Of a stretch of DNA of 64,000 bases, positions 18,044-27,717 are shown one piece after another. The notes beneath the pieces are model-generated. The model was not told the DNA's origin. It did not search any database and saw only the letters and a program-made list of their open reading frames with translations. This DNA comes from Desulfobulbaceae bacterium DB1 (lineage in GTDB: Bacteria; Desulfobacterota; Desulfobulbia; Desulfobulbales; SURF-16). Both the position numbers and the translations under genes were made by a program. Every line of letters begins with the position of its first letter. Position 1 is the stretch's first letter. The stretch is from the NCBI GenBank assembly GCA_001914235.1, contig MQUF01000026.1, positions 62,001 through 126,000 on the forward strand, written 5' to 3'.

Positions 18044-19912
18044 ATGACCGGCAAGACAGAGACGAAGGAATTTCAAGCTGAAGTAAAAAAGCTGCTCGAT
18101 ATCGTCATCCACTCGCTGTATACCGAAAAGGACATTTTCCTGCGGGAGCTTATCTCCAACTCGGCGGATGCCTTGGAGAAATTCCGTCACCAGCAACTGC
18201 TGGAAGAGGAGGTTTTCGATCCTGACGCAAGCCTTGAGATCACGATCAGCGTCAACGACAAAGAGCACACCCTGACCATCACCGATTCGGGTATCGGCAT
18301 GACCCATGAGGAGCTTGAGCGTAATCTGGGCACCATCGCCCATTCGGGCTCCAAGACGTTTCTCACCGAGCTTGACCAGGCCAAGCAGAAAGAGGTCAAT
18401 CTGATCGGTCAGTTCGGCGTCGGCTTTTACTCGGCCTTCATGGTTGCCAAAAGGGTGCGGGTTCAGTCCCGTTCCTATCGGGTCGATGCGGAAGGATACG
18501 AGTGGGCGTCGGACGGCACCGGCAGCTATACCCTGTCGCCGGCGCCGGGGCTGCACCGCGGCACGAAAATCATCGTCGAGCTGCAGGATGAGGCCTTTGA
18601 TTACGCCGATGAGGCGAAAATCAAGCACATCATCAAGCAGTATTCCAATTTTGTTTCCTTTCCCATCAAGGTGGGAGGCGAAAAGGTCAACACGGTACAG
18701 GCGCTGTGGACCAAAAGCAAGGACGACATCAAGGCGGAAGAATACACGGAGTTTTATAAGTTCATCGCCAATGCCTTTGATGAGCCGCTTTCCTCTTTCC
18801 ACTTCAGCGCCGACGCGCCGCTGGCCATCAAGTCGCTGCTTTTTGTGCCGGGCGACAATATCGAGCTGATGGGCTTCGGTCGCATGGAGCCGGGGGTCAG
18901 CCTCTACTGTCAGAAGGTGCTCATTGAGCAGCACAGCAAGAATATTCTGCCGGAGTGGCTTCGTTTCCTGAAAGGGGTGGTGGACAGTGAAGACCTGCCC
19001 CTGAACATTTCCCGCCAGGCCCTGCAGGACAATGCCCTGGTGGCCAAGCTGAAAAAGGTCATCACCACCCGGTTTCTGAAGTTTCTCAAGGACCAGGCCA
19101 AGAATGAGCCGGAGGAATATGAAAAATTCTGGAACACCTTCGGTGTTTTTTTGAAAGAAGGGGCAACCACCGATTATACCCATCGGGACGACCTGGCCAA
19201 ACTGCTGCGGTTTGAATCCTCCAAATCCGCCGACGCCGAGCTTGTTTCCCTGGCTGATTATGTTGGGCGCATGAAGGAGGGGCAGGATGCAATTTACTAC
19301 ATCAACGGACCGACCCGCCATGCCATCGAAAGCGGCCCCTACTTCGAGGTTTTCAAGCAACGCGATGTGGAAATCATCTATACCATGGAGCCGATCGACG
19401 ACTTTGTTTTTACCCATCTCAATGAGTTCGAGGGCAAAAAGCTGGTTTCCGCCGACCGGGCCGACCTGAAACTGCCGGAGACCACCGGCGGTGAGGAAAA
19501 AGAGGAAAAGGCCGAAACGGCGGCGACACTTGATGAGCCGATCCTGCAAACCCTGACGAAATGGATGAAGGATGTGCTGGGTGAGCGGGTCAAGGAGGTG
19601 GCGGTGTCAAAACGGCTGGTGGAAAGCCCGGCGATGATCGTGAATCCGGACGGTTTTTTCACCAGCAGCATGGAGCGGGTCATGCGGGCCACCAACCAGG
19701 AGCACAAGATCGGCGGCAAGAATCTGGAGATCAACGGCGCTCATCCCCTGATCAAAGGGCTTGCCGACCTGCGGGTGGCGGATGAGGCCTTTGCCCGCAG
19801 CATTGTCGAGCAGATCTTTGATAACGCCATGATCCAGGCCGGATTGATGATCGAACCCCGCAACATGGTGGAGCGTACCTACAAAATTCTTGAACGGGCA
19901 GTGAAAAGATAA
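18044..19912 (+). CDS. htpG: Molecular chaperone HtpG (Hsp90)
   Basis: A complete 622-residue cytosolic Hsp90. The N-terminal ATPase has LRELISNSADALEKFR (catalytic Glu and Mg-binding Asn), DSGIGMTHEEL and GQFGVGFYSAFMVA. The middle domain contains the conserved loop around LPLNISRQALQDN near residue 325 with its catalytic Arg. The C-terminal dimerisation domain ends near ERTYKILERAVKR. ATG 18044 follows ATGGAGTATCTCT. A strong terminator lies directly downstream. No CIRCE or obvious sigma-32 box was found upstream. Confidence 0.97.
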   Translation: MTGKTETKEFQAEVKKLLDIVIHSLYTEKDIFLRELISNSADALEKFRHQQLLEEEVFDPDASLEITISVNDKEHTLTITDSGIGMTHEELERNLGTIAHSGSKTFLTELDQAKQKEVNLIGQFGVGFYSAFMVAKRVRVQSRSYRVDAEGYEWASDGTGSYTLSPAPGLHRGTKIIVELQDEAFDYADEAKIKHIIKQYSNFVSFPIKVGGEKVNTVQALWTKSKDDIKAEEYTEFYKFIANAFDEPLSSFHFSADAPLAIKSLLFVPGDNIELMGFGRMEPGVSLYCQKVLIEQHSKNILPEWLRFLKGVVDSEDLPLNISRQALQDNALVAKLKKVITTRFLKFLKDQAKNEPEEYEKFWNTFGVFLKEGATTDYTHRDDLAKLLRFESSKSADAELVSLADYVGRMKEGQDAIYYINGPTRHAIESGPYFEVFKQRDVEIIYTMEPIDDFVFTHLNEFEGKKLVSADRADLKLPETTGGEEKEEKAETAATLDEPILQTLTKWMKDVLGERVKEVAVSKRLVESPAMIVNPDGFFTSSMERVMRATNQEHKIGGKNLEINGAHPLIKGLADLRVADEAFARSIVEQIFDNAMIQAGLMIEPRNMVERTYKILERAVKR

Positions 19913-19939
19913 TCCGCCAGGACGTTCGCTGCCGAAAAA

Positions 19940-19976
19940 CGCCTCATTTCCCATCGTGGAAATGAGGCGTTTTTGT
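19940..19976 (+). terminator. Intrinsic terminator after htpG
   Basis: The inverted repeat CGCCTCATTTCC / GGAAATGAGGCG (12 bp, 6-base loop) is followed by TTTTTGTTT. It lies 27 bases after the htpG stop. A short A run on the other side could let it also terminate the convergent nhaD transcript. Confidence 0.9.
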
Positions 19977-20020
19977 TTCCTCGTGGGCCTCAATGCAGAA
20001 GCCCAAAAAATCCGCGGAAA

Positions 20021-21445
20021 TTACATGAGCTTGCTGTTGATGAGCAGATGTACCCAGATGCTGGCCGCATAGCCCAGGGCGATAAAGGGGGTCCATTTCA
20101 GGTGGGCGCTGAAGGTGTAAATTCCCCGTGCCGCCCCCATCAGGGCAACGCCCGCGGCCGAGCCGATTGACAGGAGGCTGCCGCCGACGCCCGCGGTGAG
20201 GGTGACCAGCAGCCACTGGCCGTGGGACATGGTGGGATCCATGGTGAGCACGGCAAACATCACCGGAATATTGTCAAGGATGGCGGACAGCACTCCCACC
20301 GAGATATTGGCCGTTGTCGCCCCAAGATCATTGTAGAGATAGTCGGAGAGCAGGGCCATATAGCCGAACTGGGACAGGCCGCCCACGCAGAGAATAACCC
20401 CGTAAAAAAAGATAAGGGTGTCCCATTCCGCCCGGGCCACTTTCGCGAACAGGTCAAAACCAACGGGTTTGGTGCGATCCGCCTGGTGGCCGAGGGGATT
20501 GTCATCAACATCGTAACGGCGTTGCTCCTTTTTTTTCAGGTAATAGGAAAAGAAGCCCAGGTAGCCCAGACCCAGCATCATTCCCGCCGCAGGTGGAAGA
20601 TGCAGAAAATTGTGGAAGCAGACCGCGGTGGCGATGGTCAGCAAAAAAAGCATGATGATTCTTTTGGCACCGAGTTTCATGGTGTAATTGACGGTCACCG
20701 TTTGGGGGGACTCCTTGCCGAGGGAGAAATTCATTATCAGCGCCGGCACCAGCCAGTTCACCACCGAGGGCAGGAAGATGGCAAAAAATTCGGCGAATTG
20801 CACCTTGCCCTTCTGCCACACCATCAGGGTGGTGATATCGCCGAATGGCGAGAATGCGCCGCCGGCGTTGGCCGCCACCACGATGTTGATACAGGAAAGG
20901 ACGACAAATTTCTGATTGGTGCCGCCCACGGCCATGGCCACCGCGCCCATGAGCAGGGCGGTGGTCAGGTTGTCGGCCACCGGGGAGATGAAAAAGGCGA
21001 GCAGGCCGGTCAGCCAGAAAATGCTGCGCAGGGAAAAGCCCCGATTCACCAGCCAGCTGCGCAGGGTCTGAAAGATATGACGTTCATCCATGGAGTTGAT
21101 ATAGGTCATAGCGGCCAGCAGAAATAGAAAAAGCTCGGCGTATTCGAGCAGATTATGCCGGATTGCCTCTTCCGCATGACTGGTATTGCCGAGGCGTGCA
21201 TAGGTAACGGCCACCAGAATCCAGATGATACCGGCGGCAAAAAGCACTGGTTTGCTTTTGCGCAGATGAAGCTGCTCTTCGAAAATGACCAGGATATAGG
21301 CGCCGACAAAAAGAAAGATGGAAAACCAGCCCATGCCTGTGGCGGCAAGTTCATTGATGTCTATGGCCCGGTCTGTGGCGCCGCTTGCCGTGGCGGGCAG
21401 GGCGAAGAGGGAAAAAAGTGCCGGGATGGGGAAAAGCGTTTTCAT
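20021..21445 (-). CDS. nhaD: NhaD-type Na+/H+ antiporter
   Basis: A 474-residue inner-membrane antiporter that exports Na+ (or Li+) in exchange for protons. It has an N-terminal cleavable-looking segment (LFSLFALPATASG), as in marine and alkaliphile NhaD proteins, followed by about twelve membrane segments. The signature motifs are SPVADNLTTALLMGA near residue 155 and NAGGAFSPFGDITTLMVW near 193, with a second ILDNIP near 390. The start has AAGGAAG at good spacing. It is a single gene converging on htpG. Its presence suits a saline or alkaline habitat. Confidence 0.93.
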   Translation of the reverse strand: MKTLFPIPALFSLFALPATASGATDRAIDINELAATGMGWFSIFLFVGAYILVIFEEQLHLRKSKPVLFAAGIIWILVAVTYARLGNTSHAEEAIRHNLLEYAELFLFLLAAMTYINSMDERHIFQTLRSWLVNRGFSLRSIFWLTGLLAFFISPVADNLTTALLMGAVAMAVGGTNQKFVVLSCINIVVAANAGGAFSPFGDITTLMVWQKGKVQFAEFFAIFLPSVVNWLVPALIMNFSLGKESPQTVTVNYTMKLGAKRIIMLFLLTIATAVCFHNFLHLPPAAGMMLGLGYLGFFSYYLKKKEQRRYDVDDNPLGHQADRTKPVGFDLFAKVARAEWDTLIFFYGVILCVGGLSQFGYMALLSDYLYNDLGATTANISVGVLSAILDNIPVMFAVLTMDPTMSHGQWLLVTLTAGVGGSLLSIGSAAGVALMGAARGIYTFSAHLKWTPFIALGYAASIWVHLLINSKLM

Positions 21446-21645
21446 TGCAACTTCCTTTTTTGTTCACGATGACGGTAAATTTCTTTATTTATGATTCCGT
21501 TCATTATATAAAAAAGACCATATCGAAGAAACTATTATCTTGCCTGGAGAGTTTTCGGCAATGCGCCTCCTCTCTTGTGACGGGGAATTTTGTCTTGGCC
21601 CGGAAACTCCGAATAAAAGTATAAACGGCTCGAAACAAGAAAATC

Positions 21646-22692
21646 ATGAAGACTCACGCTCCCCAGCAGTCACCCCCCGCCGCCTATGTCGGCCGCATTC
21701 TGTTCGGTGATTACAGCGTCATGCTGAAAGAAAGAGTCCAGGAGATCATCGCCGCCTCGGAAGCCATTGATCGTTGCGGTTATCCCTTTATGCCCTATCT
21801 CGCCGCCTGGCATGAAGGCGAAAAGATCATCTGGTATGAATTTGCCGGATCAGGATTTGTGCATCTGCTGGGCTGCAACTCCATCAATGTTTCCAAGGTT
21901 TTCCGCGAGTCCATTCTTGATCAGCGGGTGTATCGTTACGCCTCCGACGACGCGGTGCAGGAGGAAATTTTCACCAGACAGCAACTGACCGGCAGACGGA
22001 TTGACCTGCGGCAGGAGGTGCAGAAAAAAGGTCAGGTGGATGCGGTCTATCAGCTGGTTCTGCCGACGAACGGCAAGGTGGTCTGGTTGAAAGACCAGGG
22101 CAGGATTGAACGCTATCACGAGGATGGCATTTCCCTGTCACTGGGATGCCTTACCGATGTTACCAAGGAGATGGAGCAAAAGGATCTTCTGGAGAAAATA
22201 GGATATTTTGATGAACTGACGGGGTTGCCCAAGAGAAAGATCATGGAGCGTATCCTTGAGGTCAAGACCGGTGAGTGGCAGCGGGGGTATATCCAGGATT
22301 TTTCTTTTCTTATGCTGGATATTGATTTTTTTAAATCCGTCAATGATACTCATGGGCATCAGGCCGGGGACGCCGTTCTGGCGGAGATGGCCGAAGTCAT
22401 GCTGGCAACGAAACGCAAGGAGGATGAGGTCGGGCGTTATGGCGGCGAGGAGTTCTACGGCATCTGTCAGGGGGATGCGAAGCGCGGGGTGGATTTTGCC
22501 GAACGTCTCAGGAAAACGGTGGCGACGCATGCCTTTTCATTTAAAGGGGAAAAGATCCCCATCACCATTTCCGTCGGCGTGGCGGCGGCCGGCGAGGTGG
22601 CGAAGATGACCCCCAACAGTCTTGTCACCCTGGCGGACAACCGGCTTTATAAGGCCAAGCAAAAGGGGAGAAACAGGGTGGTGGGGGAATAA
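21646..22692 (+). CDS. PAS-GGDEF diguanylate cyclase
   Basis: A 348-residue soluble signalling enzyme making cyclic di-GMP from GTP. A PAS-like domain occupies about residues 30-175 (it reads through YEFAGSGFVHLLG to SLGCLTDVTKEME) and a GGDEF domain about 185-345. The active-site motif is GGEEF at 266-270, an active variant of GGDEF, with metal-binding DIDFFKSVNDTHGH upstream. No RxxD inhibitory site is seen five residues before the motif (EDEVGRYGGEEF has no matching Arg-x-x-Asp). It is a single gene with no membrane segment, so the PAS domain senses an internal cue. Confidence 0.9.
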   Translation: MKTHAPQQSPPAAYVGRILFGDYSVMLKERVQEIIAASEAIDRCGYPFMPYLAAWHEGEKIIWYEFAGSGFVHLLGCNSINVSKVFRESILDQRVYRYASDDAVQEEIFTRQQLTGRRIDLRQEVQKKGQVDAVYQLVLPTNGKVVWLKDQGRIERYHEDGISLSLGCLTDVTKEMEQKDLLEKIGYFDELTGLPKRKIMERILEVKTGEWQRGYIQDFSFLMLDIDFFKSVNDTHGHQAGDAVLAEMAEVMLATKRKEDEVGRYGGEEFYGICQGDAKRGVDFAERLRKTVATHAFSFKGEKIPITISVGVAAAGEVAKMTPNSLVTLADNRLYKAKQKGRNRVVGE

Positions 22693-22739
22693 TTCCGACG
22701 CGCCTCCGGAAAAAATGCCCGTGAAGCTCGCACGGCAGG

Positions 22740-23132
22740 TTACACCGTTGCGCTGTATTTTTTGTCGCTGCCCGTGATATGCCGGGTCAGCCAGTTCATC
22801 AGCATGCCCATGATCTCGGTATTCAAAACAAGATGTCCCGCCTCTTCGTCACGGATCACTTGACGAATCTCTTGAAGAAAATGTTCATGTTCCCTTTTGT
22901 GATGGGGCAGATCCGTATAGCCGATCTTTTCCATGTAGCGTTCTTCAAAGGTAAAATGGAAAATCCCATACTCTTCCATGGCCAGCAGGCTTTTTCGGCC
23001 GATTTCCGTCAATTCCTTTCCCTCGATCAGACTGTCATGCAGTTCGTTGATGATGCCGATCCACTGTTTGTGCTGTTCATCGATTTCCTTGATCCCGACA
23101 CTGTATGAATCGTCCCAGATAATACGGCTCAT
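22740..23132 (-). CDS. Bacteriohemerythrin
   Basis: A 130-residue single-domain hemerythrin with a di-iron O2-binding four-helix bundle. All ligands are visible: His21, His59, Glu63, His78, His82, His118 and Asp123. Proteins of this type bind oxygen reversibly and are common in motile microaerophiles and anaerobes, where they store, deliver or scavenge O2. The gene stands alone between a convergent diguanylate cyclase and the zinc-knuckle locus, 29 bases downstream of the latter. Confidence 0.95.
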   Translation of the reverse strand: MSRIIWDDSYSVGIKEIDEQHKQWIGIINELHDSLIEGKELTEIGRKSLLAMEEYGIFHFTFEERYMEKIGYTDLPHHKREHEHFLQEIRQVIRDEEAGHLVLNTEIMGMLMNWLTRHITGSDKKYSATV

Positions 23133-23161
23133 TGTTTTGTCCCAAAAAATGTTTAAAGAAT

Positions 23162-25264
23162 TTATTGCTCATCCTTCATGTTCCAGACCGTCCAGACAAT
23201 CGCCACGAAGGGGGCAAGCAAAAAAGAGGAAAGAAGCAAGCTTTTCTTGCGCAGCAGAGGGTCACTGATAATTTTGCCTAACCCGCTGGTATGATCACCG
23301 GGCAGAAGGATCGGCACTATGAGAAAAATCAGGAAGCCTGCAACAAAAAGGGCAAGTTCGGTGATCATAATATTTTTGACAAAGATTTTCAAGCTGTTCA
23401 GCAGGATTCGAGTCCACATCATTTTTTCCTGGATCTGCTGCAGCGAAGTAACGGAAATATCCGCCCGATCCAGCAGATTGGCAGCTGCCTTGAAGGCCTG
23501 TCCTTTCTCCCGGGCAATCTGAACCTGCGCCTCGGCCAGGGTTTTTTTTATTTCGGTCAGGGTTTGCAGGTAGGAGTTGAAATAGTTCTGGTAGGGATAT
23601 GCCTGCCAGAACTGAAGATGCCTTTGCAGCTGGGCGTCAAGGTCGACTTTTCTTTTTTCCTGTTCTTCCAGTTTTGTTTTTCGTATCCGCTGGCATCGGG
23701 AAATGATGCCGGCGCCTCTATCGATGACTTCCAGCAGGTCGTAGTAACTTTGGCCGGCGAATTTTTCCCGCAGCCGGCCGAGTGCGAGATTGTTTTCCTG
23801 GATGATCGGGTCATCGTCGTCGAGCCAGTAGCCGAGTTCGGCAAATTCGGCCTCGGCCAGTTCCAGTTTTTTCCCCGCCCCCTGTTGTTGCTGCTCGACC
23901 TGCCGGATGGCGAGATCATTGATCAGACCCTGGATGGAAAGGAGCAGCGGATCCATCAGGGCGGCCATGAAAATCTCCTTCTGGCCGATCATCAAAGAGC
24001 GGAGGCGCTTGAAATCTTCTTCAACGAAGCCGTAGCGGATATTGTACTGCATTTTGCGGTACTGACATTCAGGGGCGTCAAAAAGAATCTTTTCGGCGTT
24101 GGCGATCGATTCCTTCGCCTTCCAGGAGTCATGCTGCAATTCATAAAAACGGGAAAGAAGCAGCTGGATGTAGAAACGTTCTTTTTCCTGGGCGGCAATG
24201 GTTTTGGCCCGTTCGAGATAGTGGGCCATATCCTTGTCCCGTCCTTGCTCCAGTGCCCGGAAGGCCAGGCCCACCAAGGCAAAGAACGGCTTGCCTTCGC
24301 GGCGTTTGCTTTCCGCGAGGAGAATCTCCTCCGCCTTTTCATATTGACCGACACGCAGACAGTCGAGGCCCATGTGGAGATTGCGGCTGTCAATGGTGAT
24401 TTTGTCGGCTTTATCCAGGCCATTCCATTTGGAAGACGGCGAAAAAGCGATATGCTGCAAAAAACGGAGCTGGTAGATTGCGTTAAGATCAAGATACGCG
24501 ATAAAAACGAGCAGTTCGTTGTCCTTTCTGATCTGGCCCGGTTTTAATCCGGCGGCAATTTTTTTCATGCAGGCGGAATAATCGGGGAACACATTTTTAT
24601 AGGTGGCGCTTAACTCAGCAAAGGGAAGATAGCCTATTTTGTCCAGGCCCCTGGTCTGCATGGTCAAGAATTTGCTTGGGCAACCGGCCGGCAGATGGCT
24701 GGTCATGCCGCAGTAGAAGCACTCTTTTTCCTTACCGCGCACGGGCAGGCTCCGGTAGGGAAAGAGTTCCACCTGCCGGATCGTGGCACCGGCGGCAAAA
24801 ATCATATGAAAAAAACCGCTGCCTTCATCCTCGAAGGAGTGTTCCGGGAGATCCCTGCCTGCCATGAGTTCCGGCCATTGACGCATCAGCGTCCTGGTGA
24901 CGTAGAGGGTTTCAAGCTGAAGCATTTCCCATTCAGCGGCAGAGGGTTGGCTGATCTGGGGGAAAGCATCGTCTTCTTCGATAAGATGAAAGACGATCTG
25001 CACCGGCAAGGAACCGTGACTCTCCTTCCAGCCGTGTTCCTCCTTGCTGGTGCGCAGGCTTTCCAGCAGGGCGGTGAGGGCTGAAAAGGGATGGGGGAAC
25101 GTAAAAAGCAACAGCTCATCGCTGCTTTCCGGCTGCTCAAATCCGGATTTGGCGAGAGACTGGCGCACCCCATCCACCAGGGGAAGCCATCTGTTGCTCA
25201 GAATTTTCCCCCCCTGATAACCGAGCATGCGGAGCGCCAGCAGTATGGAATTTGTTTTTTTCAT
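23162..25264 (-). CDS. Zinc-knuckle, TPR/coiled-coil membrane-anchored protein
   Basis: A 700-residue protein of no family I can name. The N-terminal ~170 residues are globular. A CCHC zinc-knuckle follows, Cys182-x2-Cys185-x4-His190-x4-Cys195 (CFYCGMTSHLPAGC). Residues ~270-420 look like tetratricopeptide-type helices (LDCLRVGQYEKAEEIL, GLAFRALEQGRDKDMAHYLERA). Residues ~450-620 are charged helical or coiled coil. Two C-terminal membrane segments lie at about 635-658 and 680-700. ATG 25264 is nine bases after the stop of the REC-TPR gene. Being third in a kinase/REC-TPR operon suggests it is the effector or scaffold of that pathway. Confidence 0.8.
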   Translation of the reverse strand: MKKTNSILLALRMLGYQGGKILSNRWLPLVDGVRQSLAKSGFEQPESSDELLLFTFPHPFSALTALLESLRTSKEEHGWKESHGSLPVQIVFHLIEEDDAFPQISQPSAAEWEMLQLETLYVTRTLMRQWPELMAGRDLPEHSFEDEGSGFFHMIFAAGATIRQVELFPYRSLPVRGKEKECFYCGMTSHLPAGCPSKFLTMQTRGLDKIGYLPFAELSATYKNVFPDYSACMKKIAAGLKPGQIRKDNELLVFIAYLDLNAIYQLRFLQHIAFSPSSKWNGLDKADKITIDSRNLHMGLDCLRVGQYEKAEEILLAESKRREGKPFFALVGLAFRALEQGRDKDMAHYLERAKTIAAQEKERFYIQLLLSRFYELQHDSWKAKESIANAEKILFDAPECQYRKMQYNIRYGFVEEDFKRLRSLMIGQKEIFMAALMDPLLLSIQGLINDLAIRQVEQQQQGAGKKLELAEAEFAELGYWLDDDDPIIQENNLALGRLREKFAGQSYYDLLEVIDRGAGIISRCQRIRKTKLEEQEKRKVDLDAQLQRHLQFWQAYPYQNYFNSYLQTLTEIKKTLAEAQVQIAREKGQAFKAAANLLDRADISVTSLQQIQEKMMWTRILLNSLKIFVKNIMITELALFVAGFLIFLIVPILLPGDHTSGLGKIISDPLLRKKSLLLSSFLLAPFVAIVWTVWNMKDEQ

Positions 25265-25272
25265 GGACCGGC

Positions 25273-26448
25273 TTACAGGCAATGATCAAGAATTTTTTTG
25301 GCTTCGCGGCTTTCCGGGTAAAGGCGGTGGGCGATGCTTGCCCATTTATCGGCCCGCACCAGCATGCCCATGGCAAGAAAGGCCTCGGCCAGCGCGAGCA
25401 GCAGGTCAAGGTCCTCGACATACTTGGTTGCCGCCTTTTCCAGATGAAGAACCGCTTCGTTGTTTATGCCGCTTTTCTGCAGGGCGATACCAAGTTTTTT
25501 GTTGATCTGCAGACGGTCGGAATTTTCCTTGAGAATAGCGCGGTAACACTTGATCGCCAAAGGGTATATCTCCTGCTCCATGGCAATGGCGGCCACATCT
25601 TCCTGGATTTCAAAGTCATTCGGGCTGTTTTTCAGGATAAGCCGCAGCACTTTTTCGGCTTCCGCGGTTTTCCCGGCCTTGGTCAGCAGTCTGGCAAATT
25701 TGATGGCCCGATCGGAGTGGCGCGGGCTGATTTCCATGGCCTGGGCAAAAAAGCCGGTGGCCTTGTCGATCTCGCCCTGGCGGTAGAAAATTTGTCCCAG
25801 ATAGTGATAGGATGTCACGTCAAGGCGGTTTATTTCAATGGCCTTTTGAAAGCATTTCAATGCCTTTGCCATGTCGCCCGCCTTCAGCATCAGCCTGCCG
25901 AGCTCCCGGAAAGGGCGCGAGGAACGGGGGTTGGCGGCGGATGCCAGTTTGGCTTCGTTTATCGCTCCTTCGATATCTTCCTTTTCCTCCAGATCCCGGG
26001 CGTTGCGGAGATGCAGGGTCAGGGGATCAGGATTCATTGATTTTGCCAGCAGCTCATTTATTTTGTGTTCAAGCGAGGCGGTGACAAAGGGCTTGGTCAG
26101 ATAGGCGTCCACCTCATGTTCCGCCGCCTCGGCGACCACTTCCTTGTTGGCTTCGGCGGTGATCATCAGAAAGGGGATGTCGCGCAGTTTTTTGTGGCCG
26201 CGGATACGGCTCAGCAGCTCCGTGCCCTTGACAAACGGCATGGCATAATCGGAGATGATAAAGTCGATTCCGGTATTGGAGGTGGTGAGGAATCTCCAGG
26301 CCTCCTTGCCGTTCGGCGCCTCAAAAAATTCCTTGCCGTAATTGATCAGTTTCAGCATGGCCCTGATGGAACGGCGCATATTATCCTGGTCATCGACAAT
26401 CAGGATGCTCATGGTGTGGGGCGACAGCTGTGCGTTTTCAGCGGACAT
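25273..26448 (-). CDS. Response regulator with TPR output (REC-TPR)
   Basis: A 391-residue cytosolic protein. The receiver domain spans ~12-135: acidic pair in LIVDDQD, phosphoacceptor Asp67 in FIISDYAMP, Thr in LMITAEA and Lys in YLTKPF. Residues ~150-390 are about six TPR units (for example PFRELGRLMLKAGDMAKALKC and SYHYLGQIFYRQGEIDKA), replacing a DNA-binding domain. It is therefore a protein-protein output regulator. It starts 12 bases after the histidine kinase stop and ends nine bases before the zinc-knuckle gene. The obvious inference is that phosphorylation alters binding of the TPR tail to that partner. Confidence 0.9.
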   Translation of the reverse strand: MSAENAQLSPHTMSILIVDDQDNMRRSIRAMLKLINYGKEFFEAPNGKEAWRFLTTSNTGIDFIISDYAMPFVKGTELLSRIRGHKKLRDIPFLMITAEANKEVVAEAAEHEVDAYLTKPFVTASLEHKINELLAKSMNPDPLTLHLRNARDLEEKEDIEGAINEAKLASAANPRSSRPFRELGRLMLKAGDMAKALKCFQKAIEINRLDVTSYHYLGQIFYRQGEIDKATGFFAQAMEISPRHSDRAIKFARLLTKAGKTAEAEKVLRLILKNSPNDFEIQEDVAAIAMEQEIYPLAIKCYRAILKENSDRLQINKKLGIALQKSGINNEAVLHLEKAATKYVEDLDLLLALAEAFLAMGMLVRADKWASIAHRLYPESREAKKILDHCL

Positions 26449-26460
26449 GATGCATGGACC

Positions 26461-27717
26461 TTAGGCGATTGGAAGTGTAAAGAAAAAGCGGCTGCCCCGG
26501 CCTTCTTTGCTTTCCACGCCGATTTTCCCGTTGTGCAGCTCGACAGCCAGTTTACAGAAATGCAGTCCCAGTCCGGTTCCCACCAGGGCATCCTGCTTGC
26601 GGGAAACCCTGGCGTATTTGTCAAAGATGGTTTCCTGCTGTTCCGGCGGGATTCCGGGACCCTGGTCCCGGACATAAAATTCGATGGATTTGCTTCCTGA
26701 CATTTTGTATCCGGTGGTGATTGAACTGTCCGGCGCGCTGTAGCTGAGGCTGTTGGTGAGGAGATTCTGCAGCACCCGCAGGATAAGGGTACGGTCAACC
26801 GTCAGCAGGGGAGAATCGGCTTCAGGTTCCTGGACAAGGGTGATGCCTTTGATGCGGGCCAGGCCCTTGATGCTTGACAGGGCTTCCTTGAGCAGTTCCA
26901 GGCAGTCTGTTTCCTCGTAAAGAAGCTGCAGTTTGCCCTCGGCGATTTTATCGGTGGTCACCAGATTGGCGACCATGCGGACCGCCCGGTCGCATCCCAT
27001 CTGCGCTGATTCGAGAAACTCCTTTTCCGCGCCGGTAATGGAGTAGGAAAGAATATCAAGATTGGCCACCACTTCGGACAACGGTGTCTTCAGGTCATGA
27101 ATCAGCATGCGGGAGAGATGGGCCCGGAGTTCTTCCTGGCGGCGCAGCTCCTGATTGCGTTTTCTCAGGGTGTTGCGCTGCTGGGTGATTTTGCGGTGCA
27201 GATCCTGCTGGATAAAGGTCCAGAGGATGAAGCTGCTGAGGTGAAGCAGATGGGAAATATCCTCTTTCAACAGATCCCTGGTGCCGGTTTTGTCGGTGGC
27301 GTTGATGACGCCGATGACCTGGTCCTTGTGGATCACCGGCGCGGACAGCAGGGAATCCTTTTTGTAAATTCCCTTTCTTTGGGAAAAACGGCCGTCTTTG
27401 GAGATGTCGGTGATGAAAAGCGGTTTTCCTGTTTTGACCACCCAGCAGGCGACGGATTCATCGGTCAGGTTCTGTTTGTAGCCGATGATTTCCTTTCTGG
27501 TGGCGGCGTGGACCACCAGTTTTTTCCCTTCCAGCACCATGAGGGACCCCTGCTCGACACCGAGAAAATCGAGCACAACCTTGAGAAGCCGATCCATTTT
27601 GCTGTGAAACGTCAATTTTTTTGCATTCATGACGCCGGCGACGGCAAAGAGGCTTTGCAGCAGTCGGGCGGCCTGACTTGGTTCGGGCAAGGGGGTGGAT
27701 AGCGGTTTCGTTTCCAT
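26461..27717 (-). CDS. Cytosolic GAF-domain histidine kinase
   Basis: A 418-residue kinase without membrane segments. A GAF domain spans about 20-180 (VEQGSLMVLEGKKLVVHAA, SACWVVKTGKPLFITD, APVIHKDQVIGVINATD), with a coiled linker to ~200. HisKA follows with phosphoacceptor His207 in LIHDLKTPLSE, then HATPase_c with LQNLLTNSLSYS, DQGPGIPPE and GTGLGLHFCK. It is the first gene of the operon with the REC-TPR and zinc-knuckle proteins, and their likely phosphodonor. The start codon lies four bases after AGGAG in a short (TCAGGAG)-type heptamer run at 27721-27735, so an intergenic repeat seems to serve as the ribosome-binding site. Confidence 0.92.
   Translation of the reverse strand: METKPLSTPLPEPSQAARLLQSLFAVAGVMNAKKLTFHSKMDRLLKVVLDFLGVEQGSLMVLEGKKLVVHAATRKEIIGYKQNLTDESVACWVVKTGKPLFITDISKDGRFSQRKGIYKKDSLLSAPVIHKDQVIGVINATDKTGTRDLLKEDISHLLHLSSFILWTFIQQDLHRKITQQRNTLRKRNQELRRQEELRAHLSRMLIHDLKTPLSEVVANLDILSYSITGAEKEFLESAQMGCDRAVRMVANLVTTDKIAEGKLQLLYEETDCLELLKEALSSIKGLARIKGITLVQEPEADSPLLTVDRTLILRVLQNLLTNSLSYSAPDSSITTGYKMSGSKSIEFYVRDQGPGIPPEQQETIFDKYARVSRKQDALVGTGLGLHFCKLAVELHNGKIGVESKEGRGSRFFFTLPIA

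Noticed and set aside
17933-19549. 538-codon minus-strand open frame opposite htpG
   Set aside because: htpG is unambiguous and complete on the plus strand; the antisense translation has no recognisable domain and no ribosome-binding site.
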